A DNA stretch of 64,000 nt from Osmia lignaria lignaria (Eukaryota > Arthropoda > Insecta > Hymenoptera > Megachilidae), in NCBI RefSeq assembly GCF_051020975.1, contig NW_027478159.1:14958501-15022500 (forward strand), read 5' to 3'. This document shows, piece by piece, positions 49,183-62,270 of this stretch. Numbering within the stretch: the first letter of the stretch is position 1; every line of letters begins with the position of its first letter. A program made the position numbers and the translations under genes. A model generated the notes under the pieces. That model was not told the DNA's origin. It made no database searches and saw only the letters and a list, made by a program, of their open reading frames with translations.

Positions 49183-50792
49183 TTGCAGATTTATCTGAAG
49201 CGAAGGGGCCTGACGGACATATTTCGAGATATTTCTTCTTCTTGTTGTTCTTCTTCTGCACAGCTAAGCTGGAAGTGGCATTTGCAGCGCGCAATAGTGC
49301 AGAGTTATCTCAAAGAAAGGGGCCACGGTGTTTCTGTATCTCTATTATATTGGTGCGGCTTCGGAACTTTTAAATATCTTGATATATCTCGAGAACTACG
49401 CATCTGATCAAAAAATATCATACTACATAAAAAGTAGGAAACTTAATTCTCTACAAGAAAGGTCTCTAAACATTTTGCCATAGCTCGCTTCGTTTCCGAG
49501 ATATTTGCAGATTTATCTCAAGGGAAGGGGCCTGACGGACATATTTCGAGATATTTCTTCTTCTTGTTGTTCTTCTTCTGCACAGCTAAGCTGGAAGTGG
49601 CATTTGCAGCTCGCAATAGTGCAGAGTTATCTCAAAGAAAGGGGCCACGGTGTTTCTGTATCTCTATTATGTTGGTGCGGCTTCGGAACTTTTAAATATC
49701 TTGATATATCTCGAGAACTACGCATCTGATCAAAAAATATCATAGAACATAAAAAGTAGGAAACTTAATTCTCTACAAAAAAGGTCTCTTAACATTTTGC
49801 CATAGCTCGCTTCGTTTCCGAGATATTTGCAGATTTATCTCAAGGGAAGGGGCCTGACGGACATATTTCGAGATATTTCTTCTTCTTGTTGTTCTTCTTC
49901 TGCACAGCTGAGCTGGAAGTGGCATTTGCAGGTCGCAATAGTGCAGAGTTATCTCAAAGAAAGGGGCCACGGTGTTTCTGTATCTCTATTATGTTGGTGC
50001 GGCTTCGGAACTTTTAAATATCTCGATATATCTCGAAAACTACGCTTCTGATCAAAAAATATCATAGAACGTAAATTGTAGGAAACATTATTCTCTACAA
50101 AAAAGGTCTCTTAACATTTTGCCATAGCTCGCTTCGTTTCCGAGATATTTGCAGATTTATCTCAAGGGAAGGGGCCTGACGGACATATTTCGAGATATTT
50201 CTTCTTCTTGTTGTTCTTCTTCTGCACAGCTAAGCTGGAAGTGGCATTTGCAGCGCGCAATAGTGCAGAGTTATCTCAAAGAAAGGGGCCACGGTGTTTC
50301 TGTATCTCTATTATGTTGGTGCGGCTTCGGAACTTTTAAATATCTTGATATATCTCGAGAACTACGCATCTGATCAAAAAATATCATACTACATAAAAAG
50401 TAGGAAACTTAATTCTCTACAAGAAAGGTCTGTAAAGATTTTGCCATAGCTCGCTTCGTTTCCGAGATATTTGCAGATATATCTCAAGGGAAGGGGCCTG
50501 ACGGACATATTTCGAGATATTTCTTCTTCTTGTTGTTCTTCTTCTGCACAGCTAAGCTGGAAGTGGAATTTGCAGCTCGCAATAGTGCAGAGTTATCTCA
50601 AAGAGAGGGGCCACGGTGTTTCTGTATCTCTATTATGTTGGTGCGGCTTCGGAACTTTTAAATATCTCGATATATCTCGAGAACTACGCCTCTGATCGAA
50701 AAATATCATAGAACATAAAAAGTAGGAAACTGAATTCTCTACAAAAAAGGTCTCTTAACATTTTGCCATAGCTCGCTTCGTTTCCGAGATAT

Positions 50793-51115
50793 TTGCAGAT
50801 TTATCTCAAGGGAAGAGGCCTGACGGACATATTTCGAGATATTTCTTCTTCTTGTTGGTCTTCTTCTGCACAGCTAAGCTGGAAGTGGCATTTGCAGCTC
50901 GCAATAGTGCAGAGTTATCTCAAAGAAAGGGGCCACGGTGTTTCTGTATCTCTATTATGTTGGTGCGGCTTCGGAACTTTTAAGTATCTCGATATATCTC
51001 GAAAACTACGCTTCTGATCGAAAAATATCATAGAACATAAAAAGTAGGAAACTTAATTCTCTACAAAAAAGGTCTCTTAACATTTTGCCATAGCTCGCTT
51101 TCGTTTCCGAGATAT
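50793..51115 (+). repeat. 323-bp monomer with 1-bp insertion
   Basis: GCTCGCTTTCGTTTCC has one extra T in the run at 51099-51101; all other copies read GCTTCG. It is the only single-base insertion I found in the window. The monomer is class ak and has GTTGGTC and TTAAGTATC. Confidence 0.9.
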
Positions 51116-52081
51116 TTGCAGATATAACTCAAGGGAAGGGGCCTGACGGACATATTTCGAGATATTTCTTCTTCTTGTTGTTCTTCTTCTGCACAGCTAA
51201 GCTGGAAGTGGCATTTGCGGCTCGCACTAGTGCAGAGTTATCTCAAAGAAAGGGGCCACGGTGTTTCTGTATCTCTATTATATTGGTGCGGCTTCGGAAC
51301 TTTTAAATATCTTGATATATCTCGAGAACTACGCATCTGATCAAAAAATATCATAGAACATAAAAAGTAGGAAACTTAATTCTCTACAAAAAAGGTCTCT
51401 TAACATTTTGCCATAGCTCGCTTCGTTTCCGAGATATTTGCAGATTTATCTCAAGGGAAGGGGCCTGACGGACATATTTCGAGATATTTCTTCTTCTTGT
51501 TGTTCTTCTTCTGCACAGCTAAGCTGGAAGTGGCATTTGCAGCTCGCAATAGTGCAGAGTTATCTCAAAGAAAGGGGCCACGGTGTTTCTGTATCTCTAT
51601 TATGTTGGTGCGGCTTCGGAACTTTTAAATATCTTGATATATCTCGAGAACTACGCATCTGATCAAAAAATATCATAGAACATAAAAAGTAGGAAACTTA
51701 ATTCTCTACAAAAAAGGTCTCTTAACATTTTGCCATAGCTCGCTTCGTTTCCGAGATATTTGCAGATTTATCTCAAGGGAAGGGGCCTGACGGACATATT
51801 TCGAGATATTTCTTCTTCTTGTTGTTCTTCTTCTGCACAGCTAAGCTGGAAGTGGCATTTGCGGCTCGCACTAGTGCAGAGTTATCTCAAAGAAAGGGGC
51901 CACGGTGTTTCTGTATCTCTATTATGTTGGTGCGGGTTCGGAACTTTTAAATATCTTGATATATCTCGAGAACTACGCATCTGATCAAAAAATATCATAG
52001 AACATAAAAAGTAGGAAACTTAATTCTCCACAAAAAAGGTCTGTTAACATTTTGCCATAGCTCGCTTCGTTTCCGAGATAT

Positions 52082-52725
52082 TTGCAGATTTATCTCAAGG
52101 GAAGGGGCCTGACGGACATATTTCGAGATATTTCTTCTTCTTGTTGTTCTTCTTCTGCACAGCTAAGCTGGAAGTGGCATTTGCGGCTCGCACTAGTGCA
52201 GAGTTATCTCAAAGAAAGGGGCCACGGTGTTTCTGTATCTCTATTATGTTGGTGCGGCTTCGGAACTTTTAAATATCTCGATATATCTCGAAAACTACGC
52301 TTCTGATCAAAAAATATCATAGAACATAAATTGTAGGAACCATAATTCTCTACAAAAAAGGTCTCTTAACATTTTGCCATAGCTCGCTTCGTTTCCGAAA
52401 TATTTGCAGATATATCTCAAGGGAAGGGGCCTGACGGACATATTTCGAGATCTTTCTTCTTCTTGTTGTTCTTCTTCTGCACAGCTAAGCTGGAAGTGGC
52501 ATTTGCGGCTCGCACTAGTGCAGAGTTATCTCAAAGAAAGGGGCCACGGTGTTTCTGTATCTCTATTATGTTGGTGCGGGTTCGGAACTTTTAAATATCT
52601 TGATATATCTCGAGAACTACGCATCTGATCAAAAAATATCATAGAACATAAAAAGTAGGAAACTTAATTCTCCACAAAAAAGGTCTGTTAACATTTTGCC
52701 ATAGCTCGCTTCGTTTCCGAGATAT
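52082..52725 (+). repeat. Domain E dimer bk-bl, copy 1
   Basis: The bk monomer has GTAGGAACCATAATTC and is followed by TTTCCGAAATATTT, then a bl monomer with GAGATCTTTC and TGCGGGTTCGG. The junction has CTCCACAAAAAAGGTCTGTT, also found before this dimer (52027). The unit repeats 644 bp downstream. Confidence 0.85.
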
Positions 52726-53369
52726 TTGCAGATTTATCTCAAGGGAAGGGGCCTGACGGACATATTTCGAGATATTTCTTCTTCTTGTTGTTCTTCTTCT
52801 GCACAGCTAAGCTGGAAGTGGCATTTGCGGCTCGCACTAGTGCAGAGTTATCTCAAAGAAAGGGGCCACGGTGTTTCTGTATCTCTATTATGTTGGTGCG
52901 GCTTCGGAACTTTTAAATATCTCGATATATCTCGAAAACTACGCTTCTGATCAAAAAATATCATAGAACATAAATTGTAGGAACCATAATTCTCTACAAA
53001 AAAGGTCTCTTAACATTTTGCCATAGCTCGCTTCGTTTCCGAAATATTTGCAGATATATCTCAAGGGAAGGGGCCTGACGGACATATTTCGAGATCTTTC
53101 TTCTTCTTGTTGTTCTTCTTCTGCACAGCTAAGCTGGAAGTGGCATTTGCGGCTCGCACTAGTGCAGAGTTATCTCAAAGAAAGGGGCGACGGTGTTTCT
53201 GTATCTCTATTATGTTGGTGCGGCTTCGGAACTTTTAAATATCTCGATACATCTCGACAACTACGCTTCTGATCAAAAAATATCATAGAACCTAAATTGT
53301 AGGAAACATAATTCTCTACAAAAAAGGTCTCTTAACATTTTGCCATAGCTCGCTTCGTTTCCGAGATAT
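52726..53369 (+). repeat. Domain E dimer bk-bl, copy 2
   Basis: This repeats GTAGGAACCATAATTC, TTTCCGAAATATTT and GAGATCTTTC. The second monomer diverges after its middle: GGGGCGACGG, GATACATCTCGACAAC and a k-type end with AACCTAAATTG, which the monomer at 53692 partly shares. Confidence 0.85.
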
Positions 53370-54335
53370 TTGCAGATATATCTCAAGGGAAGGGGCCTGA
53401 CGGACATATTTCGAGATATTTCTTCTTCTTGTTGTTCTTCCTCTGCACAGCTAAGCTGGAAGTGGCATTTGCAGCTCGCAATAGTGCAGAGTTATCTCAA
53501 AGAAAGGGGCAACGGTGTTTCTGTATCTCTATTATGTTGGTGCGGGTTCGGAACTTTTAAATATCTTGATATATCTCGAGAACTACGCATCTGATCAAAA
53601 AATATCATAGAACATAAAAAGTAGGAAACTTAATTCTCTACAAAAAAGGTCTCTTAACATTTTGCCATAGCTCGCTTCGTTTCCGAGATATTTGCAGATT
53701 TATCTCAAGGGAAGGGGCCTGACGAACATATTTCGAGATATTTCTTCTTCTTGTTGTTCCTCTTCTGCACAGCTAAGCTGGAAGTGGCATTTGCGGCTCG
53801 CACTAGTGCAGAGTTATCTCAAAGAAAGGGGCCACTGTGTTTCTGTATCTCTATTATGTTGGTGCGGCTTCGGAACTTTTAAATATCTCGATACATCTCG
53901 AAAACTACGCTTCTGATCAAAAAATATCATAGAACCTAAATTGTAGGAAACATAATTCTCTACAAGAAAGGTCTCTTAACATTTTGCCATAGCTCGCTTC
54001 GTTTCCGAGATATTTGCAGATATATCTCAAGGGAAGGGGCCTGACGGACATATTTCGAGATATTTCTTCTTCTTGTTATTCTTCTTCTGCACAGCTAAGC
54101 TGGAAGTGGCATTTACAGCTCGCAACAGTGCAGAGTTATCTCAAAGAAAGGGGCCACGGTGTTTCTGTATCCCTATTATGTTGGTGCGGCTTCGGAACTT
54201 TTAAATATCTCGATATATCTCGAAAACCACGCTTCTGATCAAAAAATATCATAGAACATAAATTGTAGGAAACATAATTCTCTATAAAAAACGTCTCTTA
54301 ACATTTTGCCATAGCTCGCTTCGTTTCCGAGATAT

Positions 54336-54979
54336 TTGCAGATTCAGCTCAAAGGAACTGGCCTGACGGACATATTTCGAGATATTTCTTCTTCTTGTTG
54401 TTCTTCTTCTGCACAGCTGAGCTCGAAGCGGCATTTGCAGCTCGCAATAGTGCAGAGTTATCTCAAAGAAAGAGGCCACGGTGTTTCTGTACCTCTATTA
54501 TGTTGGTGCAGCTTCGGAACTTTTAAATATCTTGATATATCTCGAGAACTACGCATCTGATCAAAAAATATCATCGAACATAAAAAGTAGGAAACTTAAT
54601 TCTCTACAAAAAAGGTCTCTTAACATTTTGCCATAGCTCGCTTCGTTTCCGAGATATTTGCAGATTTATCTCAAGGGAAGTGGCCTGACGGACATATTTC
54701 GAGATATTTCTTCTTCTTGTTGTTCTTCTTCTGCACAGCTAAGCTGGAAGTGGCATTTGCAGCTCGCAATAGTGCAGAGTTATCCCAAAGAAAGGGGCCA
54801 CGGTGTTTCTGTATCTCTATTATGTTGGTGCGGCTTCGGAACTTTTAAATATCTTGATATATCTCGAGAACTACGCATCTGATCAAAAAATATCATACTA
54901 CATAAAAAGTAGGAAACTTAATTCTCTACAAGAAAGGTCTCGAAACATTTTGCCATAGCTCGCTTCGTTTCCGAGATAT
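54336..54979 (+). repeat. AGCTCGAAGCGGC monomer and AAGTGGCCTG monomer, copy 1
   Basis: The first monomer has CAAAGGAACTGG, AGCTCGAAGCGGC, AAAGAGGCC and GTACCTC; the second has AAGTGGCCTG and TTATCCCAAAG. A similar pair lies at 62271-62914, 25 monomers downstream. The CAAAGGAACTGG start links the first monomer to domain B. Confidence 0.7.
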
Positions 54980-55239
54980 TTGCAGATTTATCTCAAGGGA
55001 AGGGGCCTGACGGACATATTTCGAGATATTTCTTCTTCTTGTTGTTCTTCTTCTGCACAGCTAAGCTGGAAGTGGCATTTGCAGCTCGCAATAGTGCAGA
55101 GTTATCTCAAAGAAAGGGGCCACGGTGTTTCTGTATCTCTATTATGTTGGTGCGGCTTCGGAACTTTTAAATATCTCGATATATCTCGAAAACTACGCTT
55201 CTGATCAAAAAATATCATAGAACATAAATTGTAGGAAAC

Positions 55240-57493
55240 TTAATTCTCTACCAAAAAGGTCTCTTAACATTTTGCCATAGCTCGCTTCGTTTCCGAGATA
55301 TTTGCAGATGTATCTCAAGGGAAGGGGCCTGACGGACATATTTCGAGATATTTCTTCTTCTTGTTGTTCTTCTTCTGCACAGCTGAGCTGGAAGTGGCAT
55401 TTGCAGGTCGCAATAGTGCAGAGTTATCTCAATGAAAGGGGCCACGGTGTTTCTGTATCTCTATTATGTTGGTGCGGCTTCGGAACTTTTAAATATCTCG
55501 ATATATCTCGAAAACTACGCTTCGGATCAAAAAATATCATAGAACGTAAATTGTAGGAAACATTATTCTCTACAAAAAAGGTCTCTTAACATTTTGCCAT
55601 AGCTCGCTTCGTTTCCGAGATATTTGCAGATTTATCTCAAGGGAAGGGGCCTGACGGACATATTTCGAGATATTTCTTCTTCTTGTTGTTCTTCTTCAGC
55701 ACAGCTAAGCTGGAAGTGGCATTTACAGCTCGCAATAGTGCAGAGTTATCTCAAAGAAAGGGGCCACGGTGTTTCTGTATCTCTATTATGTTGGTGCGGC
55801 TTCGGAACTTTTAAATATCTTGATATATCTCGAGAACTACGCTTCGGATCAAAAAATATCATAGAACGTAAATTGTAGGAAACATTATTCTCTACAAAAA
55901 AGGTCTCTTAACATTTTGCCATAGCTCGCTTCGTTTCCGAGATATTTGCAGATTTATCTCAAGGGAAGGGGCCTGACGGACATATTTCGAGATATTTCTT
56001 CTTCTTGTTGTTCTTCTTCTGCACAGCTAAGCTGGAAGTGGCATTTGCAGCTCGCACTAGTGCAGAGTTATCTCAAAGAAAGGGGCCACGGTGTTTCTGT
56101 ATCTCTATTATGTTGGTGCGGCTTCGGAACTTTTAAATATCTTGATATATCTCGAGAACTACGCATCTGATCAAAAAATATCATAGAACATAAAAAGTAG
56201 GAAACTTAATTCTCTACAAAAAAGGTCTCTTAACATTTTGCCATAGCTCGCTTCGTTTCCGAGATATTTGCAGATTTATCTCAAGGGAAGGGGCCTGACG
56301 GACATATTTCGAGATATTTCTTCTTCTTGTTGTTCTTCCTCTGCCCAGCTGAGCTGGAAGTGGCATTTGCAGGTCGCAATAGTGCAGAGTTATCTCAAAG
56401 AAAGGGGCCACGGTGTTTCTGTATCTCTATTATGTTGGTGCGGCTTCGGAACTTTTAAATATCTCGATATATCTCGAAAACTACGCTTCTGATCAAAAAA
56501 TATCATAGAACATAAATTGTAGGAAACATAATTCTCTACAAAAAAGGTCTCTTAACATTTTGCCATAGCTCGCTTCGTTTCCGAGATATTTGCAGATATA
56601 TCTCAAGGGAAGGGGCCTGACGGACATATTTCGAGATATTTCTTCTTCTTGTTGTTCTTCTTCTGCACAGCTAAACTGGAAGTGGCATTTCCAGCTCGCA
56701 ATAGTGCAGAGTTATCTCAAAGAAAGGGGCCACGGTGTTTCTGTATCTCTATTATGTTGGTGCGGCTTCGGAACTTTTAAATATCTCGATATATCTCGAA
56801 AACTACGCTTCTGATCAAAAAATATCATAGAACATAAATTGTAGGAAACATAATTCTCTACAAAAAAGGTCTCTTAACATTTTGCCATAGCTCGCTTCGT
56901 TTCCGAGATATTTGGAGATTTATCTCAAGGGAAGGGGCCTGACGGACATATTTCGAGATATTTCTTCTTCTTGTTGTTCTTCTTCTGCACAGCTAAGCTG
57001 GAAGTGGCATTTGCGGCTCGCACTAGTGCAGAGTTATCTCAAAGAAAGGGGCCACGGTGTTTCTGTATCTCTATTATGTTGGTGCGGCTTCGGAACTTTT
57101 AAATATCTCGATATATCTCGAAAACTACGCTTCTGATCAAAAAATATCATAGAACATAAATTGTAGGAAACATAATTCTCTACAAAAAACGTATCTTAAC
57201 ATTTTGCCATAGCTCGCTTCGTTTCCGAGATATTTGCAGATTCAGCTCAAAGGAACGGGCCTGACGGACATATTTCGAGATACTTCTTCTTCTTGTTGTT
57301 CTTCCTCTGCACAGCTAAGCTGGAAGTGGCATTTGCAGCTCGCAATAGTGCAGAGTTATCTCAAAGAAAGGGGCCACGGTGTTTCTGTATCTCTATTATG
57401 TTGGTGCGGCTTCGGAACTTTTAAATATCTTGTTATATCTCGAGAACTACGCATCTGATCAAAAAATATCATAGAACATAAAAAGTAGGAAAC
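55240..57493 (+). repeat. Domain E 7-monomer-offset duplication, copy 1
   Basis: From the CTCTACCAAAAAGG junction, the order is fk with CTCAATGAAAGG and TTCGGATC, an a-type with TTCAGCACAG and TTCGGATC, then a monomer combining GCAGCTC with GCACTAGTG. The same series restarts at 57494, 2254 bp downstream. Only the first roughly 890 bp repeat; the remaining monomers (fk ek bk al) fill the rest of the period. Confidence 0.8.
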
Positions 57494-58379
57494 TTAATTC
57501 TCTACCAAAAAGGTCTCTTAACATTTTGCCATAGCTCGCTTCGTTTCCGAGATATTTGCAGATTTATCTCAAGGGAAGGGGCCTGACGGACATATTTCGA
57601 GATATTTCTTCTTCTTGTTGTTCTTCTTCTGCACAGCTGAGCTGGAAGTGGCATTTGCAGGTCGCAATAGTGCAGAGTTATCTCAATGAAAGGGGCCACG
57701 GTGTTTCTGTATCTCTATTATGTTGGTGCGGCTTCGGAACTTTTAAATATCTCGATATATCTCGAAAACTACGCTTCGGATCAAAAAATATCATAGAACG
57801 TAAATTGTAGGAAACATTATTCTCTACAAAAAAGGTCTCTTAACATTTTGCCATAGCTCGCTTCGTTTCCGAGATATTTGCAGATTTATCTCAAGGGAAG
57901 GGGCCTGACGGACATATTTCGAGATATTTCTTCTTCTTGTTGTTCTTCTTCAGCACAGCTAAGCTGGAAGTGGCATTTACAGCTCGCAATAGTGCAGAGT
58001 TATCTCAAAGAAAGGGGCCACGGTGTTTCTGCATCTCTATTATGTTGGTGCGGCTTCGGAACTTTTAAATATCTTGATATATCTCGAGAACTACGCTTCG
58101 GATCAAAAAATATCATAGAACGTAAATTGTAGGAAACATTATTCTCTACAAAAAAGGTCTCTTAACATTTTGCCATAGCTCGCTTCGTTTCCGAGATATT
58201 TGCAGATTTATCTCAAGGGAAGGGGCCTGACGGACATATTTCGAGATATTTCTTCTTCTTGTTGTTCTTCTTCTGCACAGCTAAGCTGGAAGTGGCATTT
58301 GCAGCTCGCACTAGTGCAGAGTTATCTCAAAGAAAGGGGCCACGGTGTTTCTGTATCTCTATTATGTTGGTGCGGCTTC
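57494..58379 (+). repeat. Domain E 7-monomer-offset duplication, copy 2 (partial)
   Basis: Partner of the start of 55240-57493. Private changes are TTCTGCATCTC near 58027 and TTCGGGACTTT near 58377. It ends where the third monomer takes a k end instead of the l end seen at 56150. Confidence 0.8.
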
Positions 58380-58843
58380 GGGACTTTTAAATATCTCGAT
58401 ATATCTCGAAAACTACGCTTCTGATCAAAAAATATCATAGAACATAAATTGTAGGAAACATAATTCTCTACAAAAAAGGTCTCTTAACATTTTGCCATAG
58501 CTCGCTTCGTTTCCGAGATATTTGCAGATATATCTCAAGGGAAGGGGCCTGACGGACATATTTCGAGATATTTCTTCTTCTTGTTGTTCTTCTTCTGCAC
58601 AGCTAAGCTGGAAGTTGCATTTACAGCTCGCAATAGTGCAGAGTTATCTCAAAGAAAGGGGCCACGGTGTTTCTGTATCTCTATTATGTTGGTGCGGCTT
58701 CGGAACTTTTAAATATCTTGATATATCTCGAGAACTACGCATCTGATCAAAAAATATCATAGAACATGAAAAGTAGGAAACTTAATTCTCTACAAAAAAG
58801 GTCTCTTAACATTTTGCCATAGCTCGCTTCGTTTCCGAGATAT

Positions 58844-60130
58844 TTGCAGATTTATCTGAAGGGAAGGGCCTAACGGACATATTTCGAGATATTTCTTCTT
58901 CTTGTTGTTCTTCTTCTGCACAGCTAAACTGGAAGTGGCATTTCCAGCTCGCAATAGTGCAGAGTTATCTCAAAGAAAGGGGCCACGGTGTTTCTGTATC
59001 TCTATTATGTTGGTGCGGCTTCGGAACTTTTAAATATCTTGATATATCTCGAGAACTACGCATCTGATCAAAAAATATCATAGAACATAAAAAGTAGGAA
59101 ACTTAATTCTCTACAAAAAAGGTCTCTTAACATTTTGCCATAGCTCGCTTCGTTTCCGAGATATTTGCAGATTTATCTCAAGGGAAGGGGCCTGACGGAC
59201 ATATTTCGAGATATTTCTTCTTCTTGTTGTTCTTCTTCTGCACAGCTGAGCTGGAAGTGGCATTTGCAGGTCGCAATAGTGCAGAGTTATCTCAAAGAAA
59301 GGGGCCACGGTGTTTCTGTATCTCTATTATGTTGGTGCGGCTTCGGAACTTTTAAATATCTCGATATATCTCGAAAACTACGCTTCTGATCAAAAAATAT
59401 CATAGAACATAAATTGTAGGAAACATAATTCTCTACAAAAAAGGTCTCTTAACATTTTGCCATAGCTCGCTTCGTTTCCGAGATATTTGCAGATATATCT
59501 CAAGGGAAGGGGCCTGACGGACATATTTCGAGATATTTCTTCTTCTTGTTGTTCTTCTTCTGCACAGCTAAACTGGAAGTGGCATTTCCAGCTCGCAATA
59601 GTGCAGAGTTATCTCAAAGAAAGGGGCCACGGTGTTTCTGTATCTCTATTATGTTGGTGCGGCTTCGGAACTTTTAAATATCTCGATATATCTCGAAAAC
59701 TACGCTTCTGATCAAAAAATATCATAGAACATAAAAAGTAGGAAACTTAATTCTCTACAAAAAAGGTATCTTAACATTTTGCCATAGCTCGCTTCGTTTC
59801 CGAGATATTTGCAGATTTATCTCAAGGGAAGGGGCCTGACGGACATATTTCGAGATATTTCTTCTTCTTGTTGTTCTTCTTCTGCACAGCTAAGCTGGAA
59901 GTGGCATTTACAGCTCGCAATAGTGCAGAGTTATCTCAAAGAAAGGGGCCACGGTGTTTCTGTATCTCTATTATGTTGGTGCGGCTTCGGAACTTTTAAA
60001 TATCTTGATATATCTCGAGAACTACGCATCTGATCAAAAAATATCATAGAACATGAAAAGTAGGAAACTTAATTCTCTACAAAAAAGGTCTCTTAACATT
60101 TTGCCATAGCTCGCTTCGTTTCCGAGATAT
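58844..60130 (+). repeat. Domain E 4-monomer higher-order repeat, copy 1
   Basis: The order is el with TATCTGAAGGG, fk, ek, and al with CATTTACAG and AACATGAAAAG. The first monomer has GGGAAGGGCC at 58861, one G short of the usual run of four, so it is 321 bp. The period to copy 2 is 1287 bp for that reason. Confidence 0.88.
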
Positions 60131-61418
60131 TTGCAGATTTATCTGAAGGGAAGGGGCCTAACGGACATATTTCGAGATATTTCTTCTTCTTGTTGTTCTT
60201 CTTCTGCACAGCTAAACTGGAAGTGGCATTTCCAGCTCGCAATAGTGCAGAGTTATCTCAAAGAAAGGGGCCACGGTGTTTCTGTATCTCTATTATGTTG
60301 GTGCGGCTTCGGAACTTTTAAATATCTTGATATATCTCGAGAACTACGCATCTGATCAAAAAATATCTTAGAACAGAAAAAGTAGGAAACTTAATTCTCT
60401 ACAAAAAAGGTCTCTTAACATTTTGCCATAGCTCGCTTCGTTTCCGAGATATTTGCAGATTTATCTCAAGGGAAGGGGCCTGACGGACATATTTCGAGAT
60501 ATTTCTTCTTCTTGTTGTTCTTCTTCTGCACAGCTGAGCTGGAAGTGGCATTTGCAGGTCGCAATAGTGCAGAGTTATCTCAAAGAAAGGGGCCACGGTG
60601 TTTCTGTATCTCTATTATGTTGGTGCGGCTTCGGAACTTTTAAATATCTCGATATATCTCGAAAACTACGCTTCTGATCAAAAAATATCATAGAACATAA
60701 ATTGTAGGAAACATAATTCTCTACAAAAAAGGTCTCTTAACATTTTGCCATAGCTCGCTTCGTTTCCGAGATATTTGCAGATATATCTCAAGGGAAGGGG
60801 CCTGACGGACATATTTCGAGATATTTCTTCTTCTTGTTGTTCTTCTTCTGCACAGCTAAACTGGAAGTGGCATTTCCAGCTCGCAATAGTGCAGAGTTAT
60901 CTCAAAGAAAGGGGCCACGGTGTTTCTGTATCTCTATTATGTTGATGCGGCTTCGGAACTTTTAAATATCTCGATATATCTCGAAAACTACGCTTCTGAT
61001 CAAAAAATATCATAGAACATAAAAAGTAGGAAACTTAATTCTCTACAAAAAAGGTATCCTAACATTTTGCCATAGCTCGCTTCGTTTCCGAGATATTTGC
61101 AGATTTATCTCAAGGGAAGGGGCCTGACGGACATATTTCGAGATATTTCTTCTTCTTGTTGTTCTTCTTCTGCACAGCTAAGCTGGAAGTGGCATTTACA
61201 GCTCGCAATAGTGCAGAGTTATCTCAAAGAAAGGGGCCACGGTGTTTCTGTATCTCTATTATGTTGGTGCGGCTTCGGAACTTTTAAATATCTTGATATA
61301 TCTCGAGAACTACGCATCTGATCAAAAAATATCATAGAACATAAAAAGTAGGAAACTTAATTCTCTACAAAAAAGGTCTCTCAACATTTTGCCATAGCTC
61401 GCTTCGTTTCCGAGATAT
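60131..61418 (+). repeat. Domain E 4-monomer higher-order repeat, copy 2
   Basis: The same order as copy 1, with a full GGGG run at the first monomer. Private changes include ATCTTAGAACAGAAAAAG near 60366, GTTGATGCGG at 60942 and GTATCCTAAC near 61056; copy 1 has GTATCTTAAC near 59766. Confidence 0.88.
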
Positions 61419-61626
61419 TTGCAGAGTTATCTCAAAGAAAGGGGCCACGGTGTTTCTGTATCTCTATTATGTTGGTGCGGCTTCGGAACTTTTAAATATC
61501 TTGATACATCTCGAGAACTACGCATCTGATCAAAAAATATCATAGAACATAAAAAGTAGGAAACTTAATTCTCTACAAAAAAGGTCTCTCAACATTTTGC
61601 CATAGCTCGCTTCGTTTCCGAGATAT
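61419..61626 (+). repeat. Truncated 208-bp monomer with 114-bp internal deletion
   Basis: GATATTTGCAG is followed directly by AGTTATCTCAAAGAAAGG, so everything between the two TGCAGA sites of the internal duplication is missing. The loss is exactly 114 bp, the distance between the two segments. The mirror repeat, CAGCTAAGCTGG and the class-defining sites are gone. The remainder is an ordinary l-type 3' part, with GATACATCTC near 61504. It is the only large indel in the window. Confidence 0.95.
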
Positions 61627-62270
61627 TTGCAGATTTATCTCAAGGGAAGTGGCCTGACGGACATATTTCGAGATATTTCTTCTTCTTGTTGTTCTTGTTC
61701 TGCACAGCTAAGCTGGAAGTGGCATTTGCAGCTCGCAATAGTGCAGAGTTATCCCAAAGAAAGGGGCCACGGTGTTTCTGTATCTCTATTATGTTGGTGC
61801 GGCTTCGGAACTTTTAAATATCTTGATATATCTCGAGAACTACGCATCTGATCAAAAAATATCATAGAAGATAAAAAGTAGGAAACTTAATTCTCTACAA
61901 AAAAGGTCTCTTAACATTTTGCCATAGCTCGCTTCGTTTCCGAGATATTTGCAGATTTATCTCAAGGGAAGGGGCCTAACGGACATATTTCGAGATATTT
62001 CTTCTTCTTGTTGTTCTTCTTCTGCACAGCTAAACTGGAAGTGGCATTTCCAGCTCGCAATAGTGCAGAGTTATCTCAAAGAAAGGGGCCACGGTGTTTC
62101 TGTATCTCTATTATGTTGGTGCGGCTTCGGAACTTTTAAATATCTTGATATATCTCGAGAACTACGCATCTGATCAAAAAATATCATAGAACATAAAAAG
62201 TAGGAAACTTAATTCTCTACAAAAAAGGTCTCTTAACATTTTGCCATAGCTCGCTTCGTTTCCGAGATAT

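Larger units (their letters stand above)
35015..51115 (+). repeat. Satellite domain D (monomers 109-158), short higher-order repeats
   Basis: Monomer order: av bk er dr dl al fl el er dr dl al fl el er dr dl al er dr dl av dl dr dl al er dr dl av dl dl av dl fk dl dl al cl bl dl al cl br dl al fk dl ar ak. Class d (GCGCGC) dominates. ATCATACTACAT, ATCATAGAAGATAAA, TACAAGAAAGG and GTTGGTC are frequent markers. Periodic runs of 6, 8 and 4 monomers are annotated separately. The right edge coincides with a 1-bp insertion but is otherwise soft. Confidence 0.8.
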
